Assembly (NCBI GenBank): GCA_016550395.1 | Contig: JABXGY010000123.1 | Coordinates: 1 to 16,426 of the forward strand | Source: an archaeon | Lineage (GTDB): Archaea; Asgardarchaeota; Hermodarchaeia; Hermodarchaeales; Hermodarchaeaceae | Reading direction: 5' to 3' | Length of the DNA stretch: 16,426 nucleotides | Part shown: piece by piece, positions 6,925 through 15,571 of the stretch | Numbering within the stretch: position 1 is the first letter of the stretch | How the letters are laid out: every line of letters begins with the position of its first letter | Made by a program: the position numbers and the translations under genes | The notes under the pieces: model-generated | The model's input: only the letters and a program-made list of their open reading frames with translations | Told to the model about the DNA's origin: nothing | Databases searched by the model: none

Positions 6925-7083
6925 TCTTCCGTTCTCATAGGTCATTGAAAATATGCTAATTCAATCCAATGATCCTTGTTCATTGAGGGAAATTCAAGGA
7001 CGCGGATAATTAAATCAGGCAAGAATCAATAAATTAAAATTTGTCGAAGGATTTGCTTCCATCTATTGGCTTGATATGAGTAT

Positions 7084-7539
7084 TTAAGGAGATTCGGGTT
7101 CGGTAATTATGATTGTATCAATGCCATGATGGCGTTTTGCTAAAAGTCGGGCTCGTTCAATATTTCGTCCATTTCTTCCTATTACTCGCCCACGGTTCTC
7201 ATTTTTAACTGTGACTACGGCTACGCGCCGTCCCTTTGATTGCTCTTGCACATTGACTGTCGTGACCTTCGCTGGTGCTAAGGCGCTACGAACAAATGCT
7301 TCGGGTGTTTTAGCATCTTCAACAACATCAATATCGCGTTTAAGTATCGTACGAGCTCGTTTGATAGTGGCCCCGCGTTTACCTATAGCAAGACCAAGAT
7401 GCCCAAGACCGACTACAAAGATAATGCGTGAGCCATCTTGATCTACTATGCAGTCTTTTACTTCGGCGCCTGTGATGTCACTAAATAGCGCCATCAGCTT
7501 GATTTCTTCGATGTTGAGTTTAATATCCGATGTTGTCAC
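7084..7539 (-). CDS. nusA: Archaeal NusA-like KH-domain transcription factor
   Basis: This 151-residue protein matches archaeal NusA, which keeps only the two KH RNA-binding domains of bacterial NusA. KH1 carries 'AIGKRGATIKRA' (GKRG 53-56) and KH2 carries 'VIGRNGRNIERA' (GRNG 121-124). The N-terminus 'IKLMALFSDITGAEVKDCIVD' is typical. It starts with GTG at 7539, and that codon overlaps the eL30 stop by four bases (GTGA), a sign of translational coupling. The next in-frame ATG would cut into the conserved N-terminus. Its place between eL30 and uS12 is the standard archaeal order. A role in elongation, termination or rRNA transcription is inferred from the family. Confidence 0.94.
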   Translation of the reverse strand: MTTSDIKLNIEEIKLMALFSDITGAEVKDCIVDQDGSRIIFVVGLGHLGLAIGKRGATIKRARTILKRDIDVVEDAKTPEAFVRSALAPAKVTTVNVQEQSKGRRVAVVTVKNENRGRVIGRNGRNIERARLLAKRHHGIDTIIITEPESP

Positions 7540-7844
7540 TTTTTGCCAGCCCCAGTCAAGGCAGCAATATCAGCATCACCTGGATCTAAGATTGCCATGG
7601 CTGCTACCATATGAGGCCGTCCACATACTTGTCCCAAATCCCAACTATTACTCCGATATGTATGAATTGGGACTTCTCTCGCTTTTGAGAGCATATCCAC
7701 TTCATTCATGATTGCAGGTGGTGTGTTTGCCGCTAGCACCACCACACGTGGAGAACCAGTTCGAAGTAAATGTAGAGTTCGTTTGGCACCAAATACTGTT
7801 TTGCCAGATTTCACAGCCAATCGAATTGCAGTTTCAGCATCCAT
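7536..7844 (-). CDS. rpl30e: Large-subunit ribosomal protein eL30
   Basis: eL30 is a 50S protein of the L7Ae/L30e fold found in archaea and eukaryotes. The 102-residue product shows 'AIRLAVKSGKTVFGAKRTLHLLRTG', 'VVVLAANTPP', 'VPIHTYRSNSWDLGQVCGRPHMVAAMAILDPGDADI', all typical. I chose ATG 7844 (MDAETAIRLAV) over an in-frame TTG one codon upstream. The gene lies between rpoA'' and nusA, the usual archaeal position, and its stop overlaps the nusA GTG. A 212-bp gap separates it from rpoA'' and contains two TATA-like sequences, so an internal promoter is likely. Confidence 0.95.
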   Translation of the reverse strand: MDAETAIRLAVKSGKTVFGAKRTLHLLRTGSPRVVVLAANTPPAIMNEVDMLSKAREVPIHTYRSNSWDLGQVCGRPHMVAAMAILDPGDADIAALTGAGKK

Positions 7845-7918
7845 CAAGGACCCACTCTTTCATACCATATTTACATTATACAGTTACAACGTGTTACGAA
7901 GGTTGCGCCACACCATCG

Positions 7919-7978
7919 CATATAAGGGCTACGGAAGGTAGTAACACGACCAGCAGAATTCTAATTATCCTTTTTAAG
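7919..7978 (-). promoter_or_regulatory. Candidate promoter region for eL30-nusA
   Basis: Two TATA-like boxes lie in the gap before eL30. CTTAAAAAGG (7969-7978, - strand) is identical to the decamer before rpoB. CTTATATG (7919-7926) is nearer the gene and would give a leader of about 50 nt. Either or both could fire. Confidence 0.45.
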
Positions 7979-8056
7979 TTCTGTGCACACCCCGCTAAAC
8001 CATTAAACATTAGTGATATAATTTAATATGATAAACCCTCGGATTTCTGTCAAATC

Positions 8057-9271
8057 TCACTTTTTCTTACGTCGTGATGGACTCATGAACAAATCGATGG
8101 AACCCGTTCCTAATGGGATTGCTTGTCCGATTATCACATTCTCTGTGATTCCGCTAAGGTTATCTTCCTCGCCAATCACACTAGCTTGGATTAAATGACG
8201 GACAGTGACTTCGAAGGCCGCACGAGCGAGGACACTGGATTGTTCACCGCTAATGCCGTGGCGACCGATTTGGCGAATTTCACCTGTTGCTGTCATTAGG
8301 TCAGCAACAAGCATGATATGGCGAATGTCAACATCGAGGCCCTGTTCGTCAAGGACATCTTTTGCTTCATTGATAATGACTTGTCGAGCAGCTTCGATGC
8401 CAAGGGTTTCAGCGATTTCATGAATGTGATTCGAGATAGTACGAGTTGTGTCGACTCCTTTTGTACGGAGAACACCCCTAAGATTAGTTCCTTCTGTATA
8501 AAGGACTAGTTCAGGACCTTCTTTTTTAATTAAAACTCGTTTGATACCGTCTTGCCCCTTTATGAGGGTATTACGGACCTTATCAAATGTCTTTTGTAGT
8601 TTTGCCATATGCATAGCTTCTTCACCTTCACGAAGCTCAGGGGTTACGATGATGCGATTTTTATCACGAGCAACCTCTCCAAGATTTGGACGGGCGTTAT
8701 CTAGTTTTTCAGCGACGAGTTCAGCGTTTACGCCTTTATTTTCCATAAGGTCCTTGTCTAGTTCGACAACTATGCCTCCTTCGGCAAGGTCAATTTCAAC
8801 GGTTTGTGCAACTCTTTCGACCCGTGTTTGTTCAATTCCTTGGGCGACCTCTCTTGCGTGTTTTTCCTTGGCTCGGTGTTCTTCGTCCAAGTAGACATTC
8901 ATTGTAGGTGTTGAGGGGTTTCGTCGGGCGTCAACAATTTCAATAAGGCGTGGAAGACCCAGGGTGAGGCTGAATTCAGCGACCCCAGCAAAGTGGAATG
9001 TTTTTAGAGTCATCTGGGTTCCTGGCTCACCAATAGATTGTGCAGCGACAGCCCCAACGGCTTCACCCGGTTGGACAAGTGAGCTATCATAAGCAGTGGT
9101 AATTTCCCTGATGATCCGGTTGAGTTGTGTTGGTGTCAGTTTGTGGTCTCCGAGTCGTTTGCGCAGTTCTTCAATTAGTCGGCCAGGAAGTGTATCACGT
9201 TTCCGAAGTTGGCTAAGCTTTCGTTCGATTTGTTTGTTAGTTACGTATTTTTGCTTGCTCACACCATTCAC
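8057..9271 (-). CDS. rpoA2: DNA-directed RNA polymerase subunit A''
   Basis: This is the C-terminal part of the split largest RNA polymerase subunit (equivalent to the C-terminal beta'/Rpb1 region). At 404 residues it has the family length. It contains the trigger-loop region 'QSIGEPGTQMTLKTFHFAGV' (79-97), 'LGLPRLIEIVDARRNPSTPTM', and the C-terminal 'DLMTATGEIRQIGRHGISGEQSSVLARAAFEVTVRHL' and 'ENVIIGQAIPLGTGSIDL'. The start is GTG 9271, which overlaps the A' stop by four bases; a second in-frame GTG at 9262 behind AGGTGA is possible. No intein is visible in the trigger-loop region. A long gap and probable promoters follow before eL30. Confidence 0.96.
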   Translation of the reverse strand: MNGVSKQKYVTNKQIERKLSQLRKRDTLPGRLIEELRKRLGDHKLTPTQLNRIIREITTAYDSSLVQPGEAVGAVAAQSIGEPGTQMTLKTFHFAGVAEFSLTLGLPRLIEIVDARRNPSTPTMNVYLDEEHRAKEKHAREVAQGIEQTRVERVAQTVEIDLAEGGIVVELDKDLMENKGVNAELVAEKLDNARPNLGEVARDKNRIIVTPELREGEEAMHMAKLQKTFDKVRNTLIKGQDGIKRVLIKKEGPELVLYTEGTNLRGVLRTKGVDTTRTISNHIHEIAETLGIEAARQVIINEAKDVLDEQGLDVDIRHIMLVADLMTATGEIRQIGRHGISGEQSSVLARAAFEVTVRHLIQASVIGEEDNLSGITENVIIGQAIPLGTGSIDLFMSPSRRKKK

Positions 9272-11916
9272 CTTTCCTCACTTAGGACCCGTTCGATGAT
9301 TACATCTATGTTCACGGCTTTACCATGATCACTTCGGGCGGGGTCGACACCGTCTTCGCCGTATTTGAATTGAATAATTTCTCCGGTTGAGTCTCGAACA
9401 GTACCGTCGTATTCGACTTTGACGTCCTGAAGAGCATTGATTAACCTACGTTGCATGTATCCACTAGTACTTGTTCTGACAGCTGTGTCAACAAGCCCTT
9501 CCCGACCACCCATGGCGTGGAAAAAGAATTCGATGGGATTCAATCCTTTTCGATAGCTTGACACAACAAAACCACGAGCTTGGGGGGACAAGTCGCCTTT
9601 GATGAAATGTGGTAAGGTGCGTTTCCGGTATCCCCGAGAAATTCGTGCCCCTCGAACGGCTTGTTGACCAACGCTGGCAGCCATTTGAGCAAGGTTAAGG
9701 GCATTACCTTTTGCTCCTGTACCCGTCATAATTACTGCATGTTTGTCAAGACCTAGTTGTTGGCTGGCGACTTCTCCGGCATTATCACGTGCACGAGCAA
9801 GGATTTCAATCATTTTCATTTCAAATGTTTCTTCTAGAGAGCGTCCTGGGAGTCGTTGAAGCTCATCAGCTTCATAGATTTGAACGAGTTTACTTCCCTC
9901 TTTTTCAGCGTCACTTAGGATTTGTTCAATTTGGCGTATTGCTGTGGGTGTTAGAATAACATCATCAATGCCCATGCTAAAGCCCATGTTTGTGATAAGA
10001 ACAACAAGCAAGGGACAGATGGAGTCGAGAAATCGGCGAGCCGCGGAGTTTCCGTAGTCTTTTGCTATACGATGGAGGACACTTTCAGGTTGGGCGGCAC
10101 CAATAGCCTTCTTATCAATCACGCCTGTAAGGAGTTGTCCATTCCGGATGAGAACATAAGCGTCATATGGACAATGTTCTTTCTGGCACACATCGCATTT
10201 TTGACAGATACGGGCTTTTAGCGAGACATTCAAACCTTTGGGTAGTAGCATGCTAAAGATTTGTTTTCCTGTCCACATCGGTTCGGGTTTAAGAATCGTT
10301 GGTGGTGGCAGGTCCTCGCGATAACCAGCAGAGGCAAGTAGTTGACAAGACTGACGTTTATTAAACATTGAACCTTTCCGGGTTAATAGAAAAGCGGAAG
10401 AGATGTAATCTTGGATACCCCCGATAATTGGACCACCATAACGGGGACTAAGGATCTGCTCTTGCACTAGCATTAATATACGGGCTTCAGCGCGTGCTTC
10501 TTCGCTTTGTGGAACATGAAGATTCATTTCGTCTCCATCAAAATCCGCGTTGTATGGCGGACACACCACGAGATGAAGCCTGAATGTCCGATAAGGCATA
10601 ACCTTGACTTCGTGGGCCATAATTGACATTCGATGAAGAGATGGTTGACGATTGAAGAGCACAACATCCCCCGTACGAAGATGGCGTTCGATTACGTAAC
10701 CTGGAGCAAGACCATCAGCATTCATTTTTCGGTCTTTGACGTAACGTAGATCGATTCGTTTGCCATCTGGTCGGACGATGTAGTTGCAACCCGGATACCC
10801 TTGAGGACCTTGAAGTACTAACTCGCGCATATCTTCAATGTTCCATTCCGTAACCCTCTCAGGTACTGTAAGTGTCCTAGCGATTTCAGATGGAACCCCA
10901 ACTTCATTTATAGAAAGATTCGGATCAGGAGAAATGACGGTACGTGCAGAAAAGTCTACACGTTTCCCGGATAGATTGCTCCGGAACCGTCCTTCCTTGC
11001 CTTTCAAACGTTGTGCAAGTGTCCGCAAAGCACGTCCAGAACGATGACGGGCTGGAGGGATGCCGGATACCTCGTTGTTGAAATAAGTAGTTACATGATA
11101 CTGAAGGAGCTCCCATAGATCTTCTACGATGAGTTGGGGAGCACCAGCTTCAATATTTTCACGAAGCCGTTGATTAATTCGAATTACATCAACTAATTTA
11201 TGAGTTAGGTCGTCTTCCGATTTGACACCAGATTCTAAGGTGATTGAAGGCCGGACAGCTACGGGTGGCACAGGTTGAACTGTGAGGATCATCCATTCAG
11301 AACGTGTGACACGGGTGTCAATTCCCATCATATAACTATCGTCAGGTGTTATGCGTTCAAGTCGATCACGAATATCAGTAGGTGTTAAGCGTACACTACC
11401 TTCCATCTTCTCTTCATAGAATGTTGTTGGTTTCTCAAACTTGATTTTGTATTGTTCAGCTTCACAATGTGGACATGTGGTTGCTTTCCCAGCTTCCTTT
11501 AGAACTTCGTCAGCGATTTCTTGATCAAGATGACCTAACTTTTCCCAGTGAGCATCCATTTTTTCCTTGTATTTTTCAAAGGATTCGTCTTTCAATTTTA
11601 ATCGTGCACACCGTCGACAAATCGCTTTGAGGAATTTTTTGATAAGTTTTGCAAAGCTAACATGGACAACAGGTCGAGCCAGTTCTATATGACCAAAATG
11701 GCCAGGGCATTCCCCAACACGGTTTCCGCAGGATTTGCAACGTTGACCTGGTTCAATGGTTCCTAGCTTAGGATCCATTAGCCCCGAGGAGATTGGTAGA
11801 CCATCCTCGTCATAAGTGTCAGCTGTAATAACTTGTGTGACACTCATTTTTCGTATAATTTCTGGGGATAGAAGGCCAAACCAGACGCTTCCAACCTGTT
11901 TGAGTGGATGTGAAAT
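9268..11916 (-). CDS. rpoA1: DNA-directed RNA polymerase subunit A', apparent ATT start
   Basis: This is the N-terminal part of the split largest polymerase subunit, with the catalytic Mg2+ loop 'NADFDGDEMNLHVPQ' (N456 counting from ATT). Zinc-binding motifs are 'CKSCG...CPGHFGH' and 'CPHCEAEQ', with another cysteine cluster 'CQKCDVCQKEHC' further on. The first in-frame ATG (11847) gives 859 residues and lacks the conserved N-terminus. Directly upstream, in frame, the sequence encodes 'VGSVWFGLLSPEIIRK', which every complete A' has in the form 'IGxIxFGLLSP'. Between the preceding in-frame TGA and that ATG there is no ATG, GTG or TTG. A perfect GGAGGT (11924-11929) sits 7 nt before ATT 11914-11916, giving 882 residues starting 'MSHPLKQVGSV'. 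ATA (11917-11919) is an alternative. Confidence 0.96.
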   Translation of the reverse strand: MSHPLKQVGSVWFGLLSPEIIRKMSVTQVITADTYDEDGLPISSGLMDPKLGTIEPGQRCKSCGNRVGECPGHFGHIELARPVVHVSFAKLIKKFLKAICRRCARLKLKDESFEKYKEKMDAHWEKLGHLDQEIADEVLKEAGKATTCPHCEAEQYKIKFEKPTTFYEEKMEGSVRLTPTDIRDRLERITPDDSYMMGIDTRVTRSEWMILTVQPVPPVAVRPSITLESGVKSEDDLTHKLVDVIRINQRLRENIEAGAPQLIVEDLWELLQYHVTTYFNNEVSGIPPARHRSGRALRTLAQRLKGKEGRFRSNLSGKRVDFSARTVISPDPNLSINEVGVPSEIARTLTVPERVTEWNIEDMRELVLQGPQGYPGCNYIVRPDGKRIDLRYVKDRKMNADGLAPGYVIERHLRTGDVVLFNRQPSLHRMSIMAHEVKVMPYRTFRLHLVVCPPYNADFDGDEMNLHVPQSEEARAEARILMLVQEQILSPRYGGPIIGGIQDYISSAFLLTRKGSMFNKRQSCQLLASAGYREDLPPPTILKPEPMWTGKQIFSMLLPKGLNVSLKARICQKCDVCQKEHCPYDAYVLIRNGQLLTGVIDKKAIGAAQPESVLHRIAKDYGNSAARRFLDSICPLLVVLITNMGFSMGIDDVILTPTAIRQIEQILSDAEKEGSKLVQIYEADELQRLPGRSLEETFEMKMIEILARARDNAGEVASQQLGLDKHAVIMTGTGAKGNALNLAQMAASVGQQAVRGARISRGYRKRTLPHFIKGDLSPQARGFVVSSYRKGLNPIEFFFHAMGGREGLVDTAVRTSTSGYMQRRLINALQDVKVEYDGTVRDSTGEIIQFKYGEDGVDPARSDHGKAVNIDVIIERVLSEER

Positions 11917-11923
11917 TATGATT

Positions 11924-11929
11924 ACCTCC
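11924..11929 (-). promoter_or_regulatory. Strong SD site setting the rpoA' start
   Basis: On the - strand AAAGGAGGT lies in the gap between the rpoB stop and rpoA'. It is complementary to the 16S rRNA 3' end and is the best SD candidate in the cluster. Spacing from GGAGGT is 7 nt to ATT, 4 nt to ATA and about 76 nt to the first ATG, so it cannot serve that ATG. Confidence 0.8.
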
Positions 11930-11943
11930 TTTCATGTAACATA

Positions 11944-14900
11944 TTATGTTCGGTCTGTTAGCTTCAAGCGAGGCCATATGCCAAGAGACATGAGTTCTTG
12001 AAGAACTAGTTTGAAAGCATATGACATCTCAACTTTGCTGATAGTCGTGGTTTTGGGTGTACAAACCCGACACCGATACCGATCTCGGTTTCGGTCGTAT
12101 TCAGCAAGCATACCACAGTCTTCACAGACCATTGCAGTGTACTTATCGGATTCCTCCAAGAGTCGTTCGCGTAAAAGTAGGGCGGCTCCATGGCCAATTA
12201 GGCAGTCGCGTTCCATTTCTCCAAAGCGTAACCCACCTTCCCGAGCACGACCTTCAGTTGGTTGGCGTGTTAATATTTGTACGGGACCACGAGCTCGTGC
12301 ATGCATCTTATCCGCGACGAGATGATGAAGTTTTTGATAATAAACGACCCCAACAAAGAGATCGACATCGTATTTGTGCCCGGTGACACCGTTATACATG
12401 GTTTCACGACCACTGAATTTGAAGCCTAAGTCATGAAGCTCCTTGAACATATCCTCAAGCTTTTTACCTGAGAAGGGCGTGGCGTCAACTGAGTTTCCTT
12501 GCATACACCCTATTTTTCCACCCATTGATTCAAGGATTTGACCAAGAGTCATTCGACTCGGAAAAGCGTGAGCATTAACAACAAGGTCGGGAACAATGCC
12601 AGTTTCAGTGAATGGCATGTCTTCTTGTGGTGCTAGTAAGCCAATAACACCTTTTTGACCATGGCGGCTAGCGAATTTATCACCTAATTCCGGGATTCGT
12701 TCATCACGGACTTTTACCTTCACGAGTCGATTGCCATCAATAGTCTCAGTGATTAGGACCTTGTCAATCGTTCCTTCTTCACCATGGCGTAAGCTAATCG
12801 ATGTCTCTCGACGTTTAGGTCCGGGGACTTCTAACTCAGTATATTCTTCTAAGAACCTTGGTGGGCTAGTTCGTCCAATAAGAATCTCATCTCCACCAAC
12901 CTGAAATTCTGGTTCAATAATACCGTCTTCGCTTAGTAATCGATAGGCTTCAGACGCTCGATACCCACGTACTTCACGGCTTGGGATTTCAAATTTATCT
13001 TCTTGACCACCTGGATATTTGCGTTCTTCTGCATCATAACACCTGAAGAAGGATGATCGAGCAATACCTCTCTCAATTGAGGCTTTGTTAATCACTAAAG
13101 CATCTTCGATATTATAACCTTGGAAGGAATGAATAGCTACAATGAAGTTCTGACCAGCAGGTCGTCTATGGTATCCAATTACTTCCATTGGGCGTGTTGT
13201 AACGATTGGGCTTTGCACGTAGTGAAGAACGTGGCTTCGCGTATCTACCCGAAGACCGAAATTAGCTGAATAAAGACCGAGTGCTTGTTTTGCCATTCCC
13301 GCCTCATAGGTGTTACGAGGTGATTGATTGTGTTCGGCAAATGGTACAAGTGCAGCTGTCATCCCGAGAATAGTTTCAGGCACGATTTCCAGATGTGTAT
13401 GTTCAGGCGTCAATTCAGGAGGTATGAGAGCAATCAGTGTGTTTTCTTCTTCCTCTGCATCGAGATATTCAATAATTCCAGCTTTAACGAGGTCTTCCCA
13501 AGTGAGTTCACGGTTACGTACACGTTCTACATGTTGTTTTTCAAGAAGCGGAGTCCCATCTTTTACAATGATTAAAGGACGGCGAACCCGTCCGGCATCG
13601 GAATTGATCTGAACCTCATTAGTATCGGGATAAAAAGCGATATTGACCTGATCACTAAGTTCATTTCTCTGACGGCGATCGCGAAGCCGCGTTACTAATA
13701 ATTCAGGTTGTGAATGGGTTCCCACGAATCGTCCGTTCAGATAAACGTAAGCACCTTTACGTTCTTCTTTCGATCTGGTATCTATCGTTTGGATTTTTAG
13801 AGAAAGTAAGGCTTCTTCAACTTCTGATTCATTGGAGCCAACTGAAATGAAGGACATTAGTGCGAGATTTTTCACGAGCCCGCAATTGGGACCTTCAGGT
13901 GTCTCATTTGGACAAATTTTTCCCCAATGTGTAGGATGAAGGTCACGTGCTTCGAAGTGAGGTTGGCTTCGGCTTAAGGGAGAAACGACGCGGCGTAAAT
14001 GACTTAGTGAAGACATATAATTTACACGATCAAGAAGTTGGCTTACACCAGCTTTTCCTCCAACCCAGTTGCCAGTGGCTAGTGCATGTCGAAGTCGTTC
14101 GGTGATAACGTCAGCTCGTACAGCTGTTTTGATATTGGGCGTTCGTCCTCGTGTTGCCGTTCGTTCAAGCTGATATTTGATATCGCGGCAGAGATTGAGA
14201 AATGCGACGCGAAACAGACTTGTAAGTAAGTCTCCTGCTAATTTCAATCGCTTGTTGGCGTAATGATCCTTATCATCTTGCTCACGTTGGTCAACACTAA
14301 GTTCCAATAGTCGTTGGGTCATTTGACCAACATAATGCGCTTTAGCCATCGCAGATCCTGAATCAGTACCGATATGAGGAAGGAGATATCGGTTGAGAAC
14401 TTGCTCAGCGCGTCGTAAACGATAATCTTTCGTTTGTCCAACAGCAACGCGTTTTCCAATGTAATCTAGGGCATTTTCACGGGTTGCTTTGGAATCTTTA
14501 GGAACCACTAGCGATTCAGCCGCGTGAAAACTTGGTATTAATTCCTGGGCTAGTGTTGGATCATCTGTAATTGCAACAACGACTTCTCGGTCGGTTACCA
14601 ATCCTAAAGCCCGCATTAACACTACAAGAGGAATCTTACCAGGGACTGATGGAAAGGAAACCCGGAAAGTATGATCCGTGCGTCGTTCCATCGTTACAGG
14701 GGCACGGAACCCTCGAGCTGTAGAGAAAACCTTAGCCATATGCGTGCATGCACTACTGCTAGTTGCTTCTTCGATAAGAATTCGATTCGGTGCAAGATCC
14801 TCCTGAGTAACTAGTACGCGTTCTGATCCATTAATGATAAAATATCCACCGGGATCATTCGGGTCTTCTCCAGCCTCAACCAGGTCTTCAGGTGTCATTG

Positions 14901-15312
14901 CCGAAAGCCGACAAAACGCTGACTTAAGCATAATTGGGAGACGCCCAACATAAACACTAGTAGTTTCTTCATCATATTCCATACCTGTCTTCTTATCTCG
15001 ATATACAGGCGTCATTTCCAGATAAATGGGAGATGAATATGTAAGGTTACGAATTCTAGCCTCAGCGGGGGCTATATTACGAACGGATCCATCGGCTTCA
15101 CGGACCGAAGGATTCTGGATTTCCACTCGCCCTAACCGTACAAAATAATCCTTATCAGGAATGTCAGGCTCGATTTTGCCAACATCGCTGACAATTTGTT
15201 GAAGACGGCGTTCAACAAAGTCATTGTAAGAATCCAGATGCTGGCGTACTAATCCCTTCGAGATAAAAAAGGATTTCATAACTGCCCAACGGTCTTCAGA
15301 TGTAAGTACCAT
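11944..15312 (-). CDS. rpoB: DNA-directed RNA polymerase subunit B, unsplit
   Basis: This is the second-largest RNA polymerase subunit as a single chain of 1122 residues, so the B''/B' split of many euryarchaeota is absent. Clear segments are 'GGYFIINGSERVLVTQEDLAPNRI', 'GEDPNDPGG', 'HPTHWGKICPNETPEGPNCGLVKNLAL', 'FAEHNQSPRNTYEAGMAKQALG', 'SFQGYNIEDALVINKASIERG' and 'GDKFASRHGQKGVIG' (about 880). The C-terminal zinc site is 'CEDCG...CRVC' near 1065-1085. I chose ATG 15312 because GAGGG lies 6 nt upstream; a TTG at 15318 abuts that site. It heads the rpoB-rpoA'-rpoA'' operon. rpoH, usually just upstream in archaea, is not there; a noncoding leader is. Confidence 0.97.
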   Translation of the reverse strand: MVLTSEDRWAVMKSFFISKGLVRQHLDSYNDFVERRLQQIVSDVGKIEPDIPDKDYFVRLGRVEIQNPSVREADGSVRNIAPAEARIRNLTYSSPIYLEMTPVYRDKKTGMEYDEETTSVYVGRLPIMLKSAFCRLSAMTPEDLVEAGEDPNDPGGYFIINGSERVLVTQEDLAPNRILIEEATSSSACTHMAKVFSTARGFRAPVTMERRTDHTFRVSFPSVPGKIPLVVLMRALGLVTDREVVVAITDDPTLAQELIPSFHAAESLVVPKDSKATRENALDYIGKRVAVGQTKDYRLRRAEQVLNRYLLPHIGTDSGSAMAKAHYVGQMTQRLLELSVDQREQDDKDHYANKRLKLAGDLLTSLFRVAFLNLCRDIKYQLERTATRGRTPNIKTAVRADVITERLRHALATGNWVGGKAGVSQLLDRVNYMSSLSHLRRVVSPLSRSQPHFEARDLHPTHWGKICPNETPEGPNCGLVKNLALMSFISVGSNESEVEEALLSLKIQTIDTRSKEERKGAYVYLNGRFVGTHSQPELLVTRLRDRRQRNELSDQVNIAFYPDTNEVQINSDAGRVRRPLIIVKDGTPLLEKQHVERVRNRELTWEDLVKAGIIEYLDAEEEENTLIALIPPELTPEHTHLEIVPETILGMTAALVPFAEHNQSPRNTYEAGMAKQALGLYSANFGLRVDTRSHVLHYVQSPIVTTRPMEVIGYHRRPAGQNFIVAIHSFQGYNIEDALVINKASIERGIARSSFFRCYDAEERKYPGGQEDKFEIPSREVRGYRASEAYRLLSEDGIIEPEFQVGGDEILIGRTSPPRFLEEYTELEVPGPKRRETSISLRHGEEGTIDKVLITETIDGNRLVKVKVRDERIPELGDKFASRHGQKGVIGLLAPQEDMPFTETGIVPDLVVNAHAFPSRMTLGQILESMGGKIGCMQGNSVDATPFSGKKLEDMFKELHDLGFKFSGRETMYNGVTGHKYDVDLFVGVVYYQKLHHLVADKMHARARGPVQILTRQPTEGRAREGGLRFGEMERDCLIGHGAALLLRERLLEESDKYTAMVCEDCGMLAEYDRNRDRYRCRVCTPKTTTISKVEMSYAFKLVLQELMSLGIWPRLKLTDRT

Positions 15313-15545
15313 ATTCAACCCTCAGAGACGATTCTGCTCAATTTGCGACGGAAACCCAACCCTCACAAGACGGCATCATACTTCCATGAGCCCATATAGC
15401 TAAAGTCCGCATGAGAAACTTAGAATCCTGTGTCCTATGAACCAGAACGGGTACATCGTCTCATTAGCAATGTTTGCCCAGGCAGAATCATGCGGCGCCA
15501 AACCAGCCGTCGCTCCAGCGAAGCAGACCGTCTGCGGAGTTAAGG
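15313..15545 (-). other. Noncoding, possibly structured leader upstream of rpoB
   Basis: No gene is recognisable between rpoB and sufB. From the predicted start (about 15540-15545) to the rpoB ATG the transcript would carry a leader of roughly 230 nt. The longest open frame examined encodes only 36 codons from an ATG upstream of the predicted start, and nothing resembles RpoH. An inverted repeat, CCGCATGA / TCATGCGG (15407-15414 with 15488-15495), would close a domain of about 90 nt, with a possible inner hairpin GGG..ACAT / ATGT..CCC. The 15480-15540 part looks more GC-rich than its surroundings. Whether this is a regulatory leader or a separate RNA cannot be decided from sequence. Confidence 0.5.
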
Positions 15546-15546
15546 C

Positions 15547-15571
15547 GACAATGTACAAACGCCTTTTTAAG
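15547..15571. promoter_or_regulatory. rpoB promoter, overlapping a terminator-like hairpin on the + strand
   Basis: On the - strand GAAAGCTTAAAAAGGCG provides a BRE/TATA-like element (core CTTAAAAAGG, 15562-15571) with predicted start about 25 nt downstream. The same DNA read on + is GGCG/CGCC-type stem TAAGGCG..CGCCTT with a 12-nt loop (arms roughly 15542-15547 and 15560-15565), followed by TTTTTAAG, which looks like an intrinsic terminator. Confidence 0.5.

Noticed and set aside
9268..15312. Inteins in RNA polymerase subunits or RtcB
   Set aside because: Conserved motifs are contiguous and lengths are normal, so no intein is inserted.
15345..15430. Box C/D sRNA in the rpoB leader
   Set aside because: There is an ATGATGC and a CTGA, but the C box is imperfect and no paired internal C'/D' boxes are convincing.
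15345..15570. 5S rRNA, RNase P RNA or SRP RNA in the rpoB upstream region
   Set aside because: I looked for the conserved core motifs of each on both strands and did not find them.
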